From NCBI RefSeq assembly GCF_041260155.1, contig NC_091943.1:16847783-16911782 (forward strand): a DNA stretch of 64,000 nt, read 5' to 3'. The stretch comes from Ptychodera flava. Lineage: Eukaryota > Hemichordata > Enteropneusta > Ptychoderidae. Below the pieces are notes generated by a model that was not told where the DNA came from, searched no databases, and saw nothing but the letters and a program-made list of their open reading frames with translations. Positions 13,115 to 23,529 of this stretch are shown piece after piece (positions within the stretch are counted from its first letter, which is position 1; each line of letters starts with the position of its first letter). A program made the translations under genes and the position numbers.

Positions 13115-13570
13115 TCTTAAATCTAGTCTACAACGCACATTTGGTCATAAAGAACCGAGAACTCCAAGTAGGAAAACTGTGTCGTTAATGTTTCAAGTCG
13201 CTGTGTTCAAGTCTGCGAGAAAACACCGCTTCAGATACTATGAGAGTGGTGTCTTGGGAACAACACCTGGTGAGTCAGGAAGGATGGTGCTTCTCAAAAG
13301 AGACAGAGTGATGTCAAGTTATGCTTCCTGTAACTTTGCAAAGATTAATTTTATGATTTCGTGTAAGAATCTTGACTGATTGATTAAATGATTGATTGAT
13401 TGATTTAATTGATTATGATCTTTATTTGGATTATGACCGAAATCAAGAGATTGCCATGACAGGCAAACATCACCACGCAAGGACCTAACGCATATCTGTG
13501 CGTCCCGGCCAAGTTCAAAGGTGACCTGACGCCTCACGTGGTGGCTCGGATGAACCGACAAGATGAATAG
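13115..13570 (+). pseudogene. coding-like fragment, unrecognised
   Basis: An open frame from about 13115 reads ...FGHKEPRTPSRKTVSLMFQV... and runs through AVFKSARKHRFRYYESGVLG to a good donor-like site, CCTG|GTGAGT, at 13269/13270. A second stretch at about 13462-13570, after an acceptor-like ...ATGACAG, is open and protein-like in one frame (PNAYLCVPAKFKGDLTPHVV) up to a TAG. In the frame that would join to the first piece it stops after eight codons. I do not recognise either sequence. They may be captured or decayed host-gene exons carried by the insertion, or chance open frames. Confidence 0.25.
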
Positions 13571-13586
13571 AAGGTCGACTACTAAT

Positions 13587-13917
13587 TAGACTTGGTTCAA
13601 GTCGGTGAATATTTAAAAAAATAACAGCATTTATAATAGTTTCTCTTGTGTCTCTCCTATTTCGTACAAACCTATTCGGAATTTGGTAGCCCAGGCCAGG
13701 TTTTCCCAGCGATTGACTGCGTTACCTTTGAGTCTGCGCAGTCTAGTGAGTTAGTTTCTGCCGGATTCGTGATTCCGGGTGAAACTCCCCTGTATAGCGT
13801 TCACCCTACTCATAGCGTCCACTCCACTCACGCGCGCGTTTCACATGAAAGCAAAATACAAATCATTGCGTTCACGCCACTCAAACATTCACAAATCACA
13901 GACTTGGACCAAGTCTA
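13587..13917. mobile_element. TAGACTTGG-type MITE with 9 bp target duplication, short form
   Basis: A 331 bp element beginning TAGACTTGGTTCAAGTC and ending GACTTGGACCAAGTCTA (inverted repeats). It is flanked on both sides by the exact 9-mer ACTACTAAT (13578-13586 and 13918-13926). Its two end regions match those of the 973 bp element at 60412-61384, so the two are one family. The 9 bp duplication fits a Mutator-like transposase, but none is encoded here. Confidence 0.85.
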
Positions 13918-15814
13918 ACTACTAATATCAGCGACTCGGAAGGTTATATCTGATTAGTAGATTGTCATTATTTACAGCAACTTAAGGAGTCTAAAGCTAG
14001 GGCTATTGCGTTGCTAATTCACTGTTTGGAAATAATCCAATTACAAAAATGAGTTTGCGCCAACAAATTGCCTCACAGTTTCCGGATAACTTCGCAAAAA
14101 TCAGATCGGCTGTGCTCTTCATATGTGAAAGATACTGTATATTTATTGTCGACTCTTCTATGAAGATGGCAAATCTTACCGTAAGAAGTGTTTCAGGGCG
14201 AGATTTATATACACACTAATAAACTTTTGGAATTTCGATAAAGTCCCAATCCCATTATTTTTGTTCAAAGTATAGTCATGACTTGTCTCTGCTTTTGAAA
14301 CAAGAAGATTTTTCTTGATACTTTGCAAAACACTAGCTGGGCAATAATTTGCACTCGGTGTGCGATGTCTCACACTTCTGTCTCACTGATGTTACTCCAT
14401 AGTTGTTCCGTTGAGTTCAACGTGTTTCGATAGGGAATGTTCCGGACACCGTGGTACCTTTATTCCCCCCTTCATTTGGCAACAAGATTTCTGATTTGAT
14501 TTCTGATTTTTAGACAAGCTTTCTTGTTTGAGATCAAGATTTCTGATTTGAGACCAAGATTTCTGATTTTGAGACCCAGGTTTCTGAAAATGGTCAAGCA
14601 TATTCCTTTTTCACCACAAAGGAAAAAAGCACTGTGAGATCTAACCTAGCTTTGCTGATCCGCACCGTATATTAACACGTATAAAGTCACGATATAGGGT
14701 GCTGTAAGCTATGAGTCATCAAACTTTGCTCAAGGAGAATTTAGATAGGAAAGAGATTACAGAATAGACCACACCTACATCTATCGGCGCTTGATAACAC
14801 GCAATTCTGCCCTAGCGTAAAATTTATTAGTCTTATCATGGAGGTATTAAGAAATTTATACCTCCATGGCCTTATCTTGGGCTCACAGAAACACTGAAGT
14901 ACAAAATGGAATAGAAACAGGGTTTATAACTTTGATCAAACGATAGCAACGACAATGCATAGCTGTGTGTAAGTTGCCATAATCGATTTCAAAGTGCCAA
15001 AATTTGGAACAAAGCGGACTACATGTATTTTAATACTTGAGCAAATCAAGTTGATCTAAACCTTGGCATTAATCTTCACGTGTTTGAATGTCAGAACAAA
15101 CTATCAGTATCAAGAATTCAAGCACGACAATATACCATTTACAATTTGACATAGTTTTTTTTCCGAAGTTTGCCGGACCGAAAGCGGAACTTGAACAGTG
15201 AAGTCGCAACTTGAAGATGATGTGGTCACTACTTCGGTGTCGATAGACATACTATCATTTACATTTTCTGATAAGTGTGCCGAGCTTTAAAATATGTTGT
15301 TTCGCTACTGGATAGAGCTGAGATGTTTTTTTTATTTGGGATTGGAAGGAGAAAGTTGAATAACTTCAAAACCAATCTGCAGGCTGACAAAACATCAGAC
15401 ATGGTGAATGCATAAAACTTGTTAGTCGATTTACGTAACTAACAGACTGTCACACTAATTCAAACATCAGATCATAATCCGGCTAACATCAAATGATAGA
15501 CGTACGTCAGCCTCGTTCTCATTTTATGTTGGGTGGCCAAGATTCAATTTACTGTAATTCTGGCTCTCAACTAGCCGAACGTTACGGCGTTATGGGATAC
15601 GAAAAACGTCGCATCGGACACCTGGGCTGCATGTGTCGTACCGACAACTAGCGCGTTCATGTCGACGCATTTGGGAACTCCGTCTCAAATGGTTTAATAT
15701 CAAGAAGAAAACCGAATCTCAGCCCTTTCATTCGGTGATATGATTATGACGTATATACACATGATCATTTATCTACGGTGTTCCATCTTATCTGATGATG
15801 TAATTTGTGTAAGT

Positions 15815-16140
15815 TTATTTAAGAACAAAAATTATTAGAACAAAAACAAAACAAGACAGGATAAAAAATCGATATGATATTTTGTTCTGGTTTGTTCCGT
15901 GTTACATTTCAAAGTCCTCCCTAGTCTTGTCTTGTTTTGTATTGTAATGCATTGTTCTATCGTGTGTGGTAATGTAATTAGTTTATTTATGTTTGCCTCC
16001 AAAGTACAAAAATTATCAGAAAAACGACAGGATTAAAAAAATCGATATGATAATTTGTTCTGTTTTATTTTGTGTTACGTTTCAAAGTCCTCCCTAGTTT
16101 TGTATTCTTTGTAATGTATTGAACTTCCGTCTTGTGTATA
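15815..16140 (+). repeat. two-unit tandem repeat of about 165 bp
   Basis: Units at about 15815-15980 and 15981-16140 share, in order, GACAGGAT.AAAAAATCGATAT, TTTGTTCTG, TCAAAGTCCTCCCTAGT and a TTTTGTATT tail. They are diverged and non-coding. Confidence 0.65.
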
Positions 16141-16152
16141 GCGCTGTATTCA

Positions 16153-16862
16153 TTTCCCATGCATAACTGAATGTATGGCGACACACAAATGTTGTGTATA
16201 GGTCTCCTAATGCCGATATTTTTTAAGGTCAGGTTGGTGTACTGATACAGCAGATTTGCTTCCCAGTCAAAGGTGTCACATTGTTTATAAATCACTAGGT
16301 GGGGTTCGGAATCGGGAGAGTTTGACATCGGAAGTAACGGAACGATAACTATGTTTACGGTGAGTTGACGTCGCTAAGGATATGTGTGTGTTTTAGACCA
16401 CGATCTTTCCTGATTTCCGTGGAGCCGAGGAGTTGTATATTGAACATACCCGCATGGCAGTTTGAAGTGCAACATGTTGGGTGTGCCATGCATGTGTGAC
16501 TTTGTACTAGAACGCACGCGTACCGCCATTTGGTAGAGGTGCTTTGCCGCGGAGCAGGTAAGCTTATAGGTAAGTCGGTTGTTACCTAGTGTTCTGTAAT
16601 TTGGATATCAAGGACGACCAATAGGACGTCACACACAGTTGTTAGGAGGCATGAGCAATAAACCAGAAATTCGCCCCGTTTGGTGATTCCGTCCTCTACG
16701 TCCAATAATTCAACTTCCAGACATCCTTCATGGGAGGTCTTTGGTGTTAAAAGATAACCAATGATATGCGGAGATATCTACTTGATAAAGACAGGATCAA
16801 CAAATTTAGGCCTATCTCGACCAACTACCTTGTAAAATTTATCGAATTATCGTGTTATCATT
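16153..16862 (+). repeat. 0.7 kb direct duplication, copy 1
   Basis: Closely similar in order and sequence to 17516-18203. Shared words include CCCATGCA, ATGGCGACACAC, CAGTCAAAGGTGT, GAGCCGAGGAGTTGTATATT-like, GCACGCGTACCGCCATTTGG, GAAATTCGCCCCGTTTGGTG and AATTTAGGCCTATCT. No terminal repeats or coding frame were recognised. Confidence 0.8.
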
Positions 16863-17515
16863 AATGTATACAGATTAATGTATACAAGCCCGCTGACCAT
16901 TAATCTATGCCATACGTGTGCACATTAATTTGTTTTGTGATATGATCCAATATGGCCACCACTATCAACGATGCACACATTTTACACCCAGTGACCCCAC
17001 ATTAGCTTGCAACCGTCTCAATATTTGATGTGTTCAAGCCACATTGCCTTGATATTTGGTATATAGGTACCTTGCACAAACTTTATCCAAAGTTATTGTC
17101 CCACAAATGTATGGCTACTTTTTGTTTCGCTCTGCTATCAGCGACGCCGAGCTTATAGGTGGCAATGTTTTATTTGTATATTAATAGCAAGTTATCGGAT
17201 GCTGCTTGTACCGTGGTCATAATTTTAAAAACGCCTCGCATACATGATTGTATGTGGCACGTTGATACACCTCATTCCACTGAGCTATTTAGTTTTGTAT
17301 GGCTGTCACTGCCATAAGTTTTGTAAATTGCCATCAATACTGTCTTCAGATATCGCTTGTTCAATTCAACAGTTGAATTATAACTGTACTACAAACTCAT
17401 TCTCAACCATTAAGCCCCATCTGTATAGCAATTAATGAACAGGACTCTGTCCTCTTTGAGGACTTGTAGTCAAAGTACCTATTAACAAAAGGGGACTGTG
17501 TCATCGACGATGGCT
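16863..17515. other. spacer between the 0.7 kb duplicates
   Basis: A unique-looking AT-rich spacer. No gene or repeat end is supported. Confidence 0.35.
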
Positions 17516-18203
17516 TGTTTCCCATGCAGTACTGAATGCATGGCGACACACCAATGCTGTGTAGGTCTCCTATGCCGACATTAAGGTCAGGTTGTTGGAC
17601 TTATACAGCAGATTTGCTTGCCAGTCAAAGGTGTGTCACATTTTCATAAATCACTAGGTGGAGTTCGGAATGGGGAGAGGTGGAAGTTACTGTACCGTCA
17701 CTATGTTTGCGGTAAGTTGACGTCGCTATTAGGGTGTGTATGTGTGTTTTACCCCGCAATCCATCTTAATTTTCGTGAAGCCGAGGAGTTGTATATTGAA
17801 CATACCTTCATGGCAGTTTGAAGTGTAAAATGTGGGTGTGCTATGTGACTTTGTACTAGAATGCACGCGTACCGCCATTTGGTAAAGGTTCTTTTCCGCG
17901 GAGCAGGTATAGGTAAGTTGGTTGTTATCTAGTGTATTATAATTTGGATATAAAGGACGCCCAATAGGACGTCAGACACAGTTTTTAGGAGGCATAAGCA
18001 GAAAACAAGAAATTCGCCCCGTTTGGTGATTCCGTCCTACACGTCTAATCATTTCCCTTCCAGACATCCTTCACACGAGGTCTTGGGTGTTAAAAGATAA
18101 CCAATGTTGTGCGGAGATATCCACTTGATAGAGACAGGGTCAACAAATTTAGGCCTATCTTGATCAACTGCCTTGTAAAAATTATCGAATTAACGTGTTA
18201 TCA
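17516..18203 (+). repeat. 0.7 kb direct duplication, copy 2
   Basis: Second copy of 16153-16862, slightly shorter through small deletions. Both copies are in the same orientation. Confidence 0.8.
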
Positions 18204-18438
18204 TAATATATAAGGCTGATAGGCCCGGTGACCTACAGGTAGTTCCTTGACCCGATATGTAAACAGTAATCGGAGAATATTTGTGGTCGAATGCAGGTTT
18301 GATCGAAAAAAGTAATTTAGCAAGGTGTGGATGAAAGACACAATCAAATAATGAAGAAAAGAGCGAAAGGTCCTGTACCTTTGCTCGTTTGTTCTTACAT
18401 ATGATAAGGCGTAAGAAAAAAATAATCGTGTCTCTCCC

Positions 18439-18790
18439 TTAAGGTTGTATGCGCCTCGAAAGTGAAAGACTTAATCTTTTACTCAAACTTTCCTTAAGGA
18501 ACCTTTCAACCATTCTCTTTCAAAACCAAGAATAAAAATCGGGGTCACCGTGCAAATTTTGGTACTAGAGAAACAAATTACCAAAGATTTACCACTATTT
18601 GAAATTCAAAATGGCCGACATCTCTGTGTTAATTCTATGGAGGAAATAAAATTTTCGAATTTCGAAAAACTAAGGCTGTGGAAAGTTTTCTAAAGAGCTT
18701 TAAAATGAACCCCTACAAGTGGTTTATCAGAAAAGAATTGTGAAAGTTTGAGAGCCCAAATATCTGTCCACGAGGCGCGTTCTACCTTAA
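18439..18790 (+). mobile_element. TTAA MITE, copy D
   Basis: 352 bp, with left end TTAAGGTTGTATGCGCCTCG and right end CGAGGCGCGTTCTACCTTAA. TTAA occurs at both borders. The core AAATTCAAAATGGCCGACAT has one change in the palindrome. Non-coding. Confidence 0.85.
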
Positions 18791-19554
18791 CAAGCCATCG
18801 GGAAATAGCGTATGTCGGCCGGGAGCTTTTTATACTTTTTATATTTATTTCAGTGTGATCCATCAAAAACAGCAACATTCCGAAAAATCATGTGGGATTT
18901 TTAAAACCAGAAAAATATTTCGGGTCGGGGGTTTAAAATAATGTAGGTCGGATAACAGGAAATACAGTGCAAATATTTTAGTAAGCCTAAACACTCGCAC
19001 CGGACTCCAGTTCTGACTATTTTCTGCCTAACAATGATGTTCCACTAAATTGTGTTTTTCTGCTTAATTTCTGGTCTTATCTTTTTTTCGTTTTTTTTTT
19101 CTTTTTTTTTGTCAGAAAAGTCAATATGACACACACTGTGGGGTCATACAGGTTGAGTAACAGGTACCAAGTGCATAACTGTAATGTTGTCAAGTTGCCG
19201 TACACGTAATGGAGTCACATTATGCATTCAGCCACTTCGTCAACCGAATTGAATGCTCGTGACAGAACTCCGGAGTGGGCATGCGTAAGGTCTGACATGG
19301 GATGACGGGTCTAGGAGAACTGCGAGAACTTCTCATGTTTTTTGCAAACATCAAAACAAAAAAGAACTCCGATCCTGTCCCAACATGTCCAACCGTGGGT
19401 GCAAATTAACGGCAGAGCGTTAATTCTCAATGCTGCATGCTACATATTTGTACTAGTTGTATAATGTAACACCTAATGGCTACCTAGCGGCGGTACTGAT
19501 CACCAGGCTACCATGAAAAAAACATTAGGCTACTGCAGTCGGTCAAGTCCGTCC
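18791..19554. other. non-genic stretch with T-rich tract
   Basis: Contains a T-rich run at about 19081-19110. No gene is supported. Confidence 0.35.
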
Positions 19555-19871
19555 TTAAGGTAGTATGCGCCTCGAAAGTAAAAGACTTGAACTTTCGGTC
19601 AAATTTTCCTAGAGGCAACTTTCAACCATTCACTTTCAAAATCAAAAATCAAAATCAGGGGTCAAAAGATTTACCGATATTCGAAATTCAAAATGGCCGC
19701 CATCCCTGTGTTAACTCTATGGAGAAACATAAAATTTTCGATTTCAAAACACAAAGACAGTTAACGTTTTTCTCACTCAAAGAGCTTCAAAATGAACACT
19801 CACAAGTGGAAGATCATAATAGAGTTGAAAAAGTTTCAAAATATCTGTCCCCGAAGTGTATTCTACCTTAG
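19555..19871 (+). mobile_element. TTAA MITE, copy E
   Basis: Left end TTAAGGTAGTATGCGCCTCG; right end diverged to CGAAGTGTATTCTACCTTAG. It is shorter than the consensus through loss of the segment before the core, which is itself intact (AAATTCAAAATGGCCGCCAT). Confidence 0.8.
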
Positions 19872-22800
19872 TTTCACCCAATGGATAGTCAGTCCGAATT
19901 TGTACATATTTCTCCTCTTTTTGTTTACCTCTCCATGAGATCACCCAACAAAATGTCTATCTAGTTAAAGGTCGTTTTTAGATTCTCATGGTGTTATAGC
20001 TTACGCTATCTGCCTACTAGTACTGTGTTTAACCTCAAATATTGTTGCAATTATATACAAAGGTCGTTGTTTCCGTAGCAACAAAAGAATCTTGCCCTTT
20101 GCTCTCACAACGTGCGAGGTACGAACGCTAGCGATCTTATTCTTGACAGGACGACCCTAGAGGAATTTTGTCATGGGGAGGGTTTACACATATGTACCAT
20201 GATTTTGGCCTCTCACGCCACCTTTTCGCCCCAGAAGACATTTACCAAGGAAATGTAGACTTGATTTGACCCTTGTTTTTTGCCTCTGGGACAGTTTTAA
20301 CAGACCAATCATTTTGAAGAAAATGTTAAGTTTTGATACCAGAATTTTAGCTAGATGTAGACATTTGATCCCCAATTTTCCGAAAAGTTGTACATTTTAT
20401 GCTTTGTAGTAAGAACTAAATCGGGGTTGAGTGTCCCTCCCTCTAGGAGAGATTGTTATCAGACGACAAATACGTCCAGTTCGGTGAGTAAATTGCATCA
20501 AATAATATCAAAGTCACCTTCTTCCTCGGAGGATTTAGATCTACTTGCCGTTGCGAAGGGAACTTGACATTTTAAGACCAGTAAGAATTTCGAGTGACAA
20601 ATGTAACATCATAAATTAAAATAAAAAAATGCGACGTCACGCCTTATACCGACAGTAAGGAGCCACCTGTATACTCAAAGTGAATTTGCAAAGCACGAGG
20701 ATTGCCATTCAAGTGGTATGATAGAGCAGGCAATGATGACCCCGATTTGACCTCCTCTGAGTGATAATGATGCAGGTCCCCGTGGCCTATATAATACCCT
20801 GCATATGTGCCAATGCTATTGTGGTGATCGTTACAATTTCACATCTCTATTGTTATTTTCGTTACAATAGAAGAGCGGCAATACATAATAAGCGTTACAA
20901 TTGCTTTATAGTGTATACGATCAGCAGGACTGGGGCCGGGGCTCATTGAAACGTGAAAGTTGTTTGGCAAGGATGAAATCGTCTGCTTAAATGTTATTAC
21001 AGTTTGATAAGTTGCTCACTTTGAACGCTGCTATATCGGAGAGGCGAATTCCCTTCGCGTTCATTCGAACGGATTTGGGAGAAGGACTAAATCGACAGAA
21101 TGGGCGTGCTACTTCTTTATCAGTTTATACCTGTCAATATTGGGTGGACGCTGTTGCCAGAATGCATAGGAATTTTCGATATCGAGAAAGATAAGTGCAA
21201 TCGACCTAAATTTCGTTGTCATAAAGAAAACTGCGGTCCCCGGTCAAAGTTTTTAGCTGTAAGTTGGTTCATAATCACAAAATCTTCGAAGTTGTTTGAA
21301 ATTTTCCAAATCGGATTTGGCACACTCAAGTCATTTATCCATTGCCCGGCTCAACCTCCCCCACGCCAGAGTGCAGTTTAATGAGCTCACTATTGACGTT
21401 GTGTTGACGTTGGTCAGTCTTTATCGAAGTAAACACCTGAAGTCTGCCTAGTTTTTTTGACCTGGCATGTCCAGTCAATATTCGTAATGTGACCACTTTT
21501 TTTACGGTTTCCATATCAGCAACACAACTGGACATGGTCGGTGCAAATGCAAAATGACGTCCGTTCACCAGGGACTGCGTGCATGGCAGTGGGTCGGACA
21601 GTTATATACTATTGTTTGCTTGGCAACGATACAGTTTGCAATCATGGTGGAACGTTAAATAACGGTTGAGGCAAAACAAACAGGACTGTACCGATTATGA
21701 ATTACCATTAAATCGTGCGACCATGCCCTACATAGCTTGCTTGACCCATGATTCGTGTGATCAGGGCAAGGTCCTGAAGAAGGATCCTGGTTTCTTTGTC
21801 GGCTATACTATTACAGCTAGTACGTACCCTGCTAATGTACCCTCACAGGGTCGTAATTTTGCGAAGTTTCGAAACAGGTCCAAGCTGATAACGGATCATT
21901 CTAATACTATTGTGCGCTTTTGTTGAACTGACAGGCAGGGTGACTTTTACTGCTTTGTCTCTGTTCTTGTTAGCACGTCAACACACAACAGGATAGAACC
22001 GCTCCACTGGTCACTACACTGAAGCAGAGCTTGTTAAGGACACAGGAGCAATCAATCGATTGATTGATTGATTGATTGATTGATAATGCATGCATGCTTC
22101 ACCTCAATGATTCAAACAACATCTGGTAATACAGTCACAGGTGTGAACACAATCAAAAAAGCTACAATACACACACCTGATAAAGAGACGAAGGAGTAAA
22201 TTTGTTTGAGGGTCAGGGAGTGAATGACGCGCTTGATTAAATGTTTAAATTGCAATTGAACTTGATTTCCTTGCATGTGTCAGCCTGCAAACAATGCTCT
22301 GAAGGCCGTGTCCATTTCAACGCTAGGTGTCGTCTCCTGCGCAACGCCCTCATATCGCTGTCGCATATGTAAATCGCAGATTCATTATAAGTAGCCTTAT
22401 TTGAGATGCGTTCATCTTAATTTAGAAGCTGAATGTAATTTTTTTCCCTGGATGAGTACCATTTTTTGCGATGCAAAAAAACCCGCTGAAATCTAAAAGA
22501 AAGGATCGATAACGCATTCACTAATTCTATTGTGGCGAGGTCGTTCGTCATCGAATTTTGATTACGTAACTACGCGAGAATTACGTACAGTTCTCGCGGG
22601 TCGTTAGAATATTGACCTTATTGAGGGGTCAACCGCTATGTTATTCATGCAGTATTTATTTTTCGCTTACCATCAGAAACTTTCACCATTGAGAAACGTG
22701 AACAGATTCTATTAATCTGTTTCGGAATAATTGATTGCGAATACTGAATATCTAAATTTATGACAAAACGATTCTAAAAAGCCGAGTATATTTATAATCA
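19872..22800. other. non-genic stretch upstream of the first CAP-LIM gene
   Basis: Apart from a short (GATT)n tract at 22055-22083, I find no repeat ends, RNA genes or recognisable exons. Open frames at 20991-21381 and 21666-21926 have no domain I know. The right end should contain any upstream regulatory DNA of the CAP-LIM gene. Confidence 0.35.
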
Positions 22801-22804
22801 AGGC

Positions 22805-22894
22805 TATAAATGCAGGGTACTACCCCCGGTGTTCTCAGGCTGTTTACCTGCAACATACAGCAAACGCCACACCGAACAACACGGCCGGATTAAG
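22805..22894 (+). promoter_or_regulatory. candidate TATA/Inr promoter and 5'UTR exon of CAP-LIM gene 1
   Basis: TATAAA at 22805-22810 is followed 32 nt later by an initiator-like TCAGG with A at 22837, the usual TATA-to-start spacing. The transcript would then have a roughly 58 nt non-coding exon without ATG, ending ATTAAG|GTACAT (donor at 22895). The next acceptor would be ...CCGTTTATTGAAG at 23528, one base before the CAP start codon. All of this is inferred from motifs. An in-frame stop just before that acceptor fits translation starting at 23530. Confidence 0.5.
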
Positions 22895-23529
22895 GTACAT
22901 TTTATCATGGACCCTTGGTTCTCTGAGTTTATGAATTCAAAATCCCATTTTATAAAATTTCGTCAGTTATTGTTCTTAGTTGCACAATGTCACCTGCGGT
23001 TTACGTGAAGCATTCTGTTTGATATCATCTGTGTATACATATCTCGATATTTTGCTTAAAAGCAGACCTGTCATTTTTTACATGTATGTTAATAATGTTC
23101 CATCTTAATGTATCGGTTCCAGGGCCACGTATTAAAGGTATCAACACTATTTGCGTCGGGTATTTCAGAGAGTGCATGATGCCGCGGAATGAGATGGTTT
23201 CGGATAATACATGTGACACTGACTGAAAAAGATGTCGCCATTCGTCAACACATGTACAAAATCGATGAAACCTTCTGTGTACAATTACCCTGTGTTTTTT
23301 GAATGCTCATTATAGCATCTATCGGCGGTTTTTTTGCCAGAAAGCAAAGACCCCGAGTAAGTTTAGTAGGGGCGTGTACGCGCATGCTTTTTGCGCCCGG
23401 TCGCTGAGTTCTTGCTGCTGGTGTTGTTATGGCCCACGTCCGTCTTGCACACGGCGCTGTTATGATGCAAACATGCCAATTTTTAATGAAGCATTATTCA
23501 CGAACTTTCATTTCTCCGTTTATTGAAGG

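Larger units (their letters stand above)
13105..14604. mobile_element. 1.5 kb insertion inside duplicated block
   Basis: Defined by comparison with copy 1, where TTTTTGCTT joins CCTTTTTCACC directly (near 5166-5180). No clear target-site duplication or inverted ends are seen at the borders. The insert carries coding-like stretches (13115-13570), a complete small transposon with its own 9 bp duplication (13587-13917), and short degenerate repeats of a CAAGATTTCTGATTTGAGAC-type unit at 14483-14590. It may be a composite of successive insertions. Confidence 0.6.
11381..15693 (+). repeat. 2.8 kb duplicated block, copy 2, with nested insert
   Basis: The second copy of the block at 3456-6276. It aligns from 11381 to about 13104, is interrupted by about 1.5 kb absent from copy 1, and resumes at about 14605 (CCTTTTTCACCACAAAGG) to 15693. 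The hairpin is kept at 14837-14868. A short piece of copy 1 (near 4905-4925) is missing here. The nested insert holds a 9 bp-TSD element, coding-like fragments and short degenerate repeats. Confidence 0.8.

Noticed and set aside
13566-13927. First read as unique coding sequence with an open frame of 90 codons
   Set aside because: Exact 9 bp flanking duplications, inverted ends and a second family member at 60412-61384 show it is a small transposon.
22055-22083. Possible regulatory site repeat (GATT)n
   Set aside because: A plain short tandem repeat, also seen near 13376-13400; no reason to call it regulatory.
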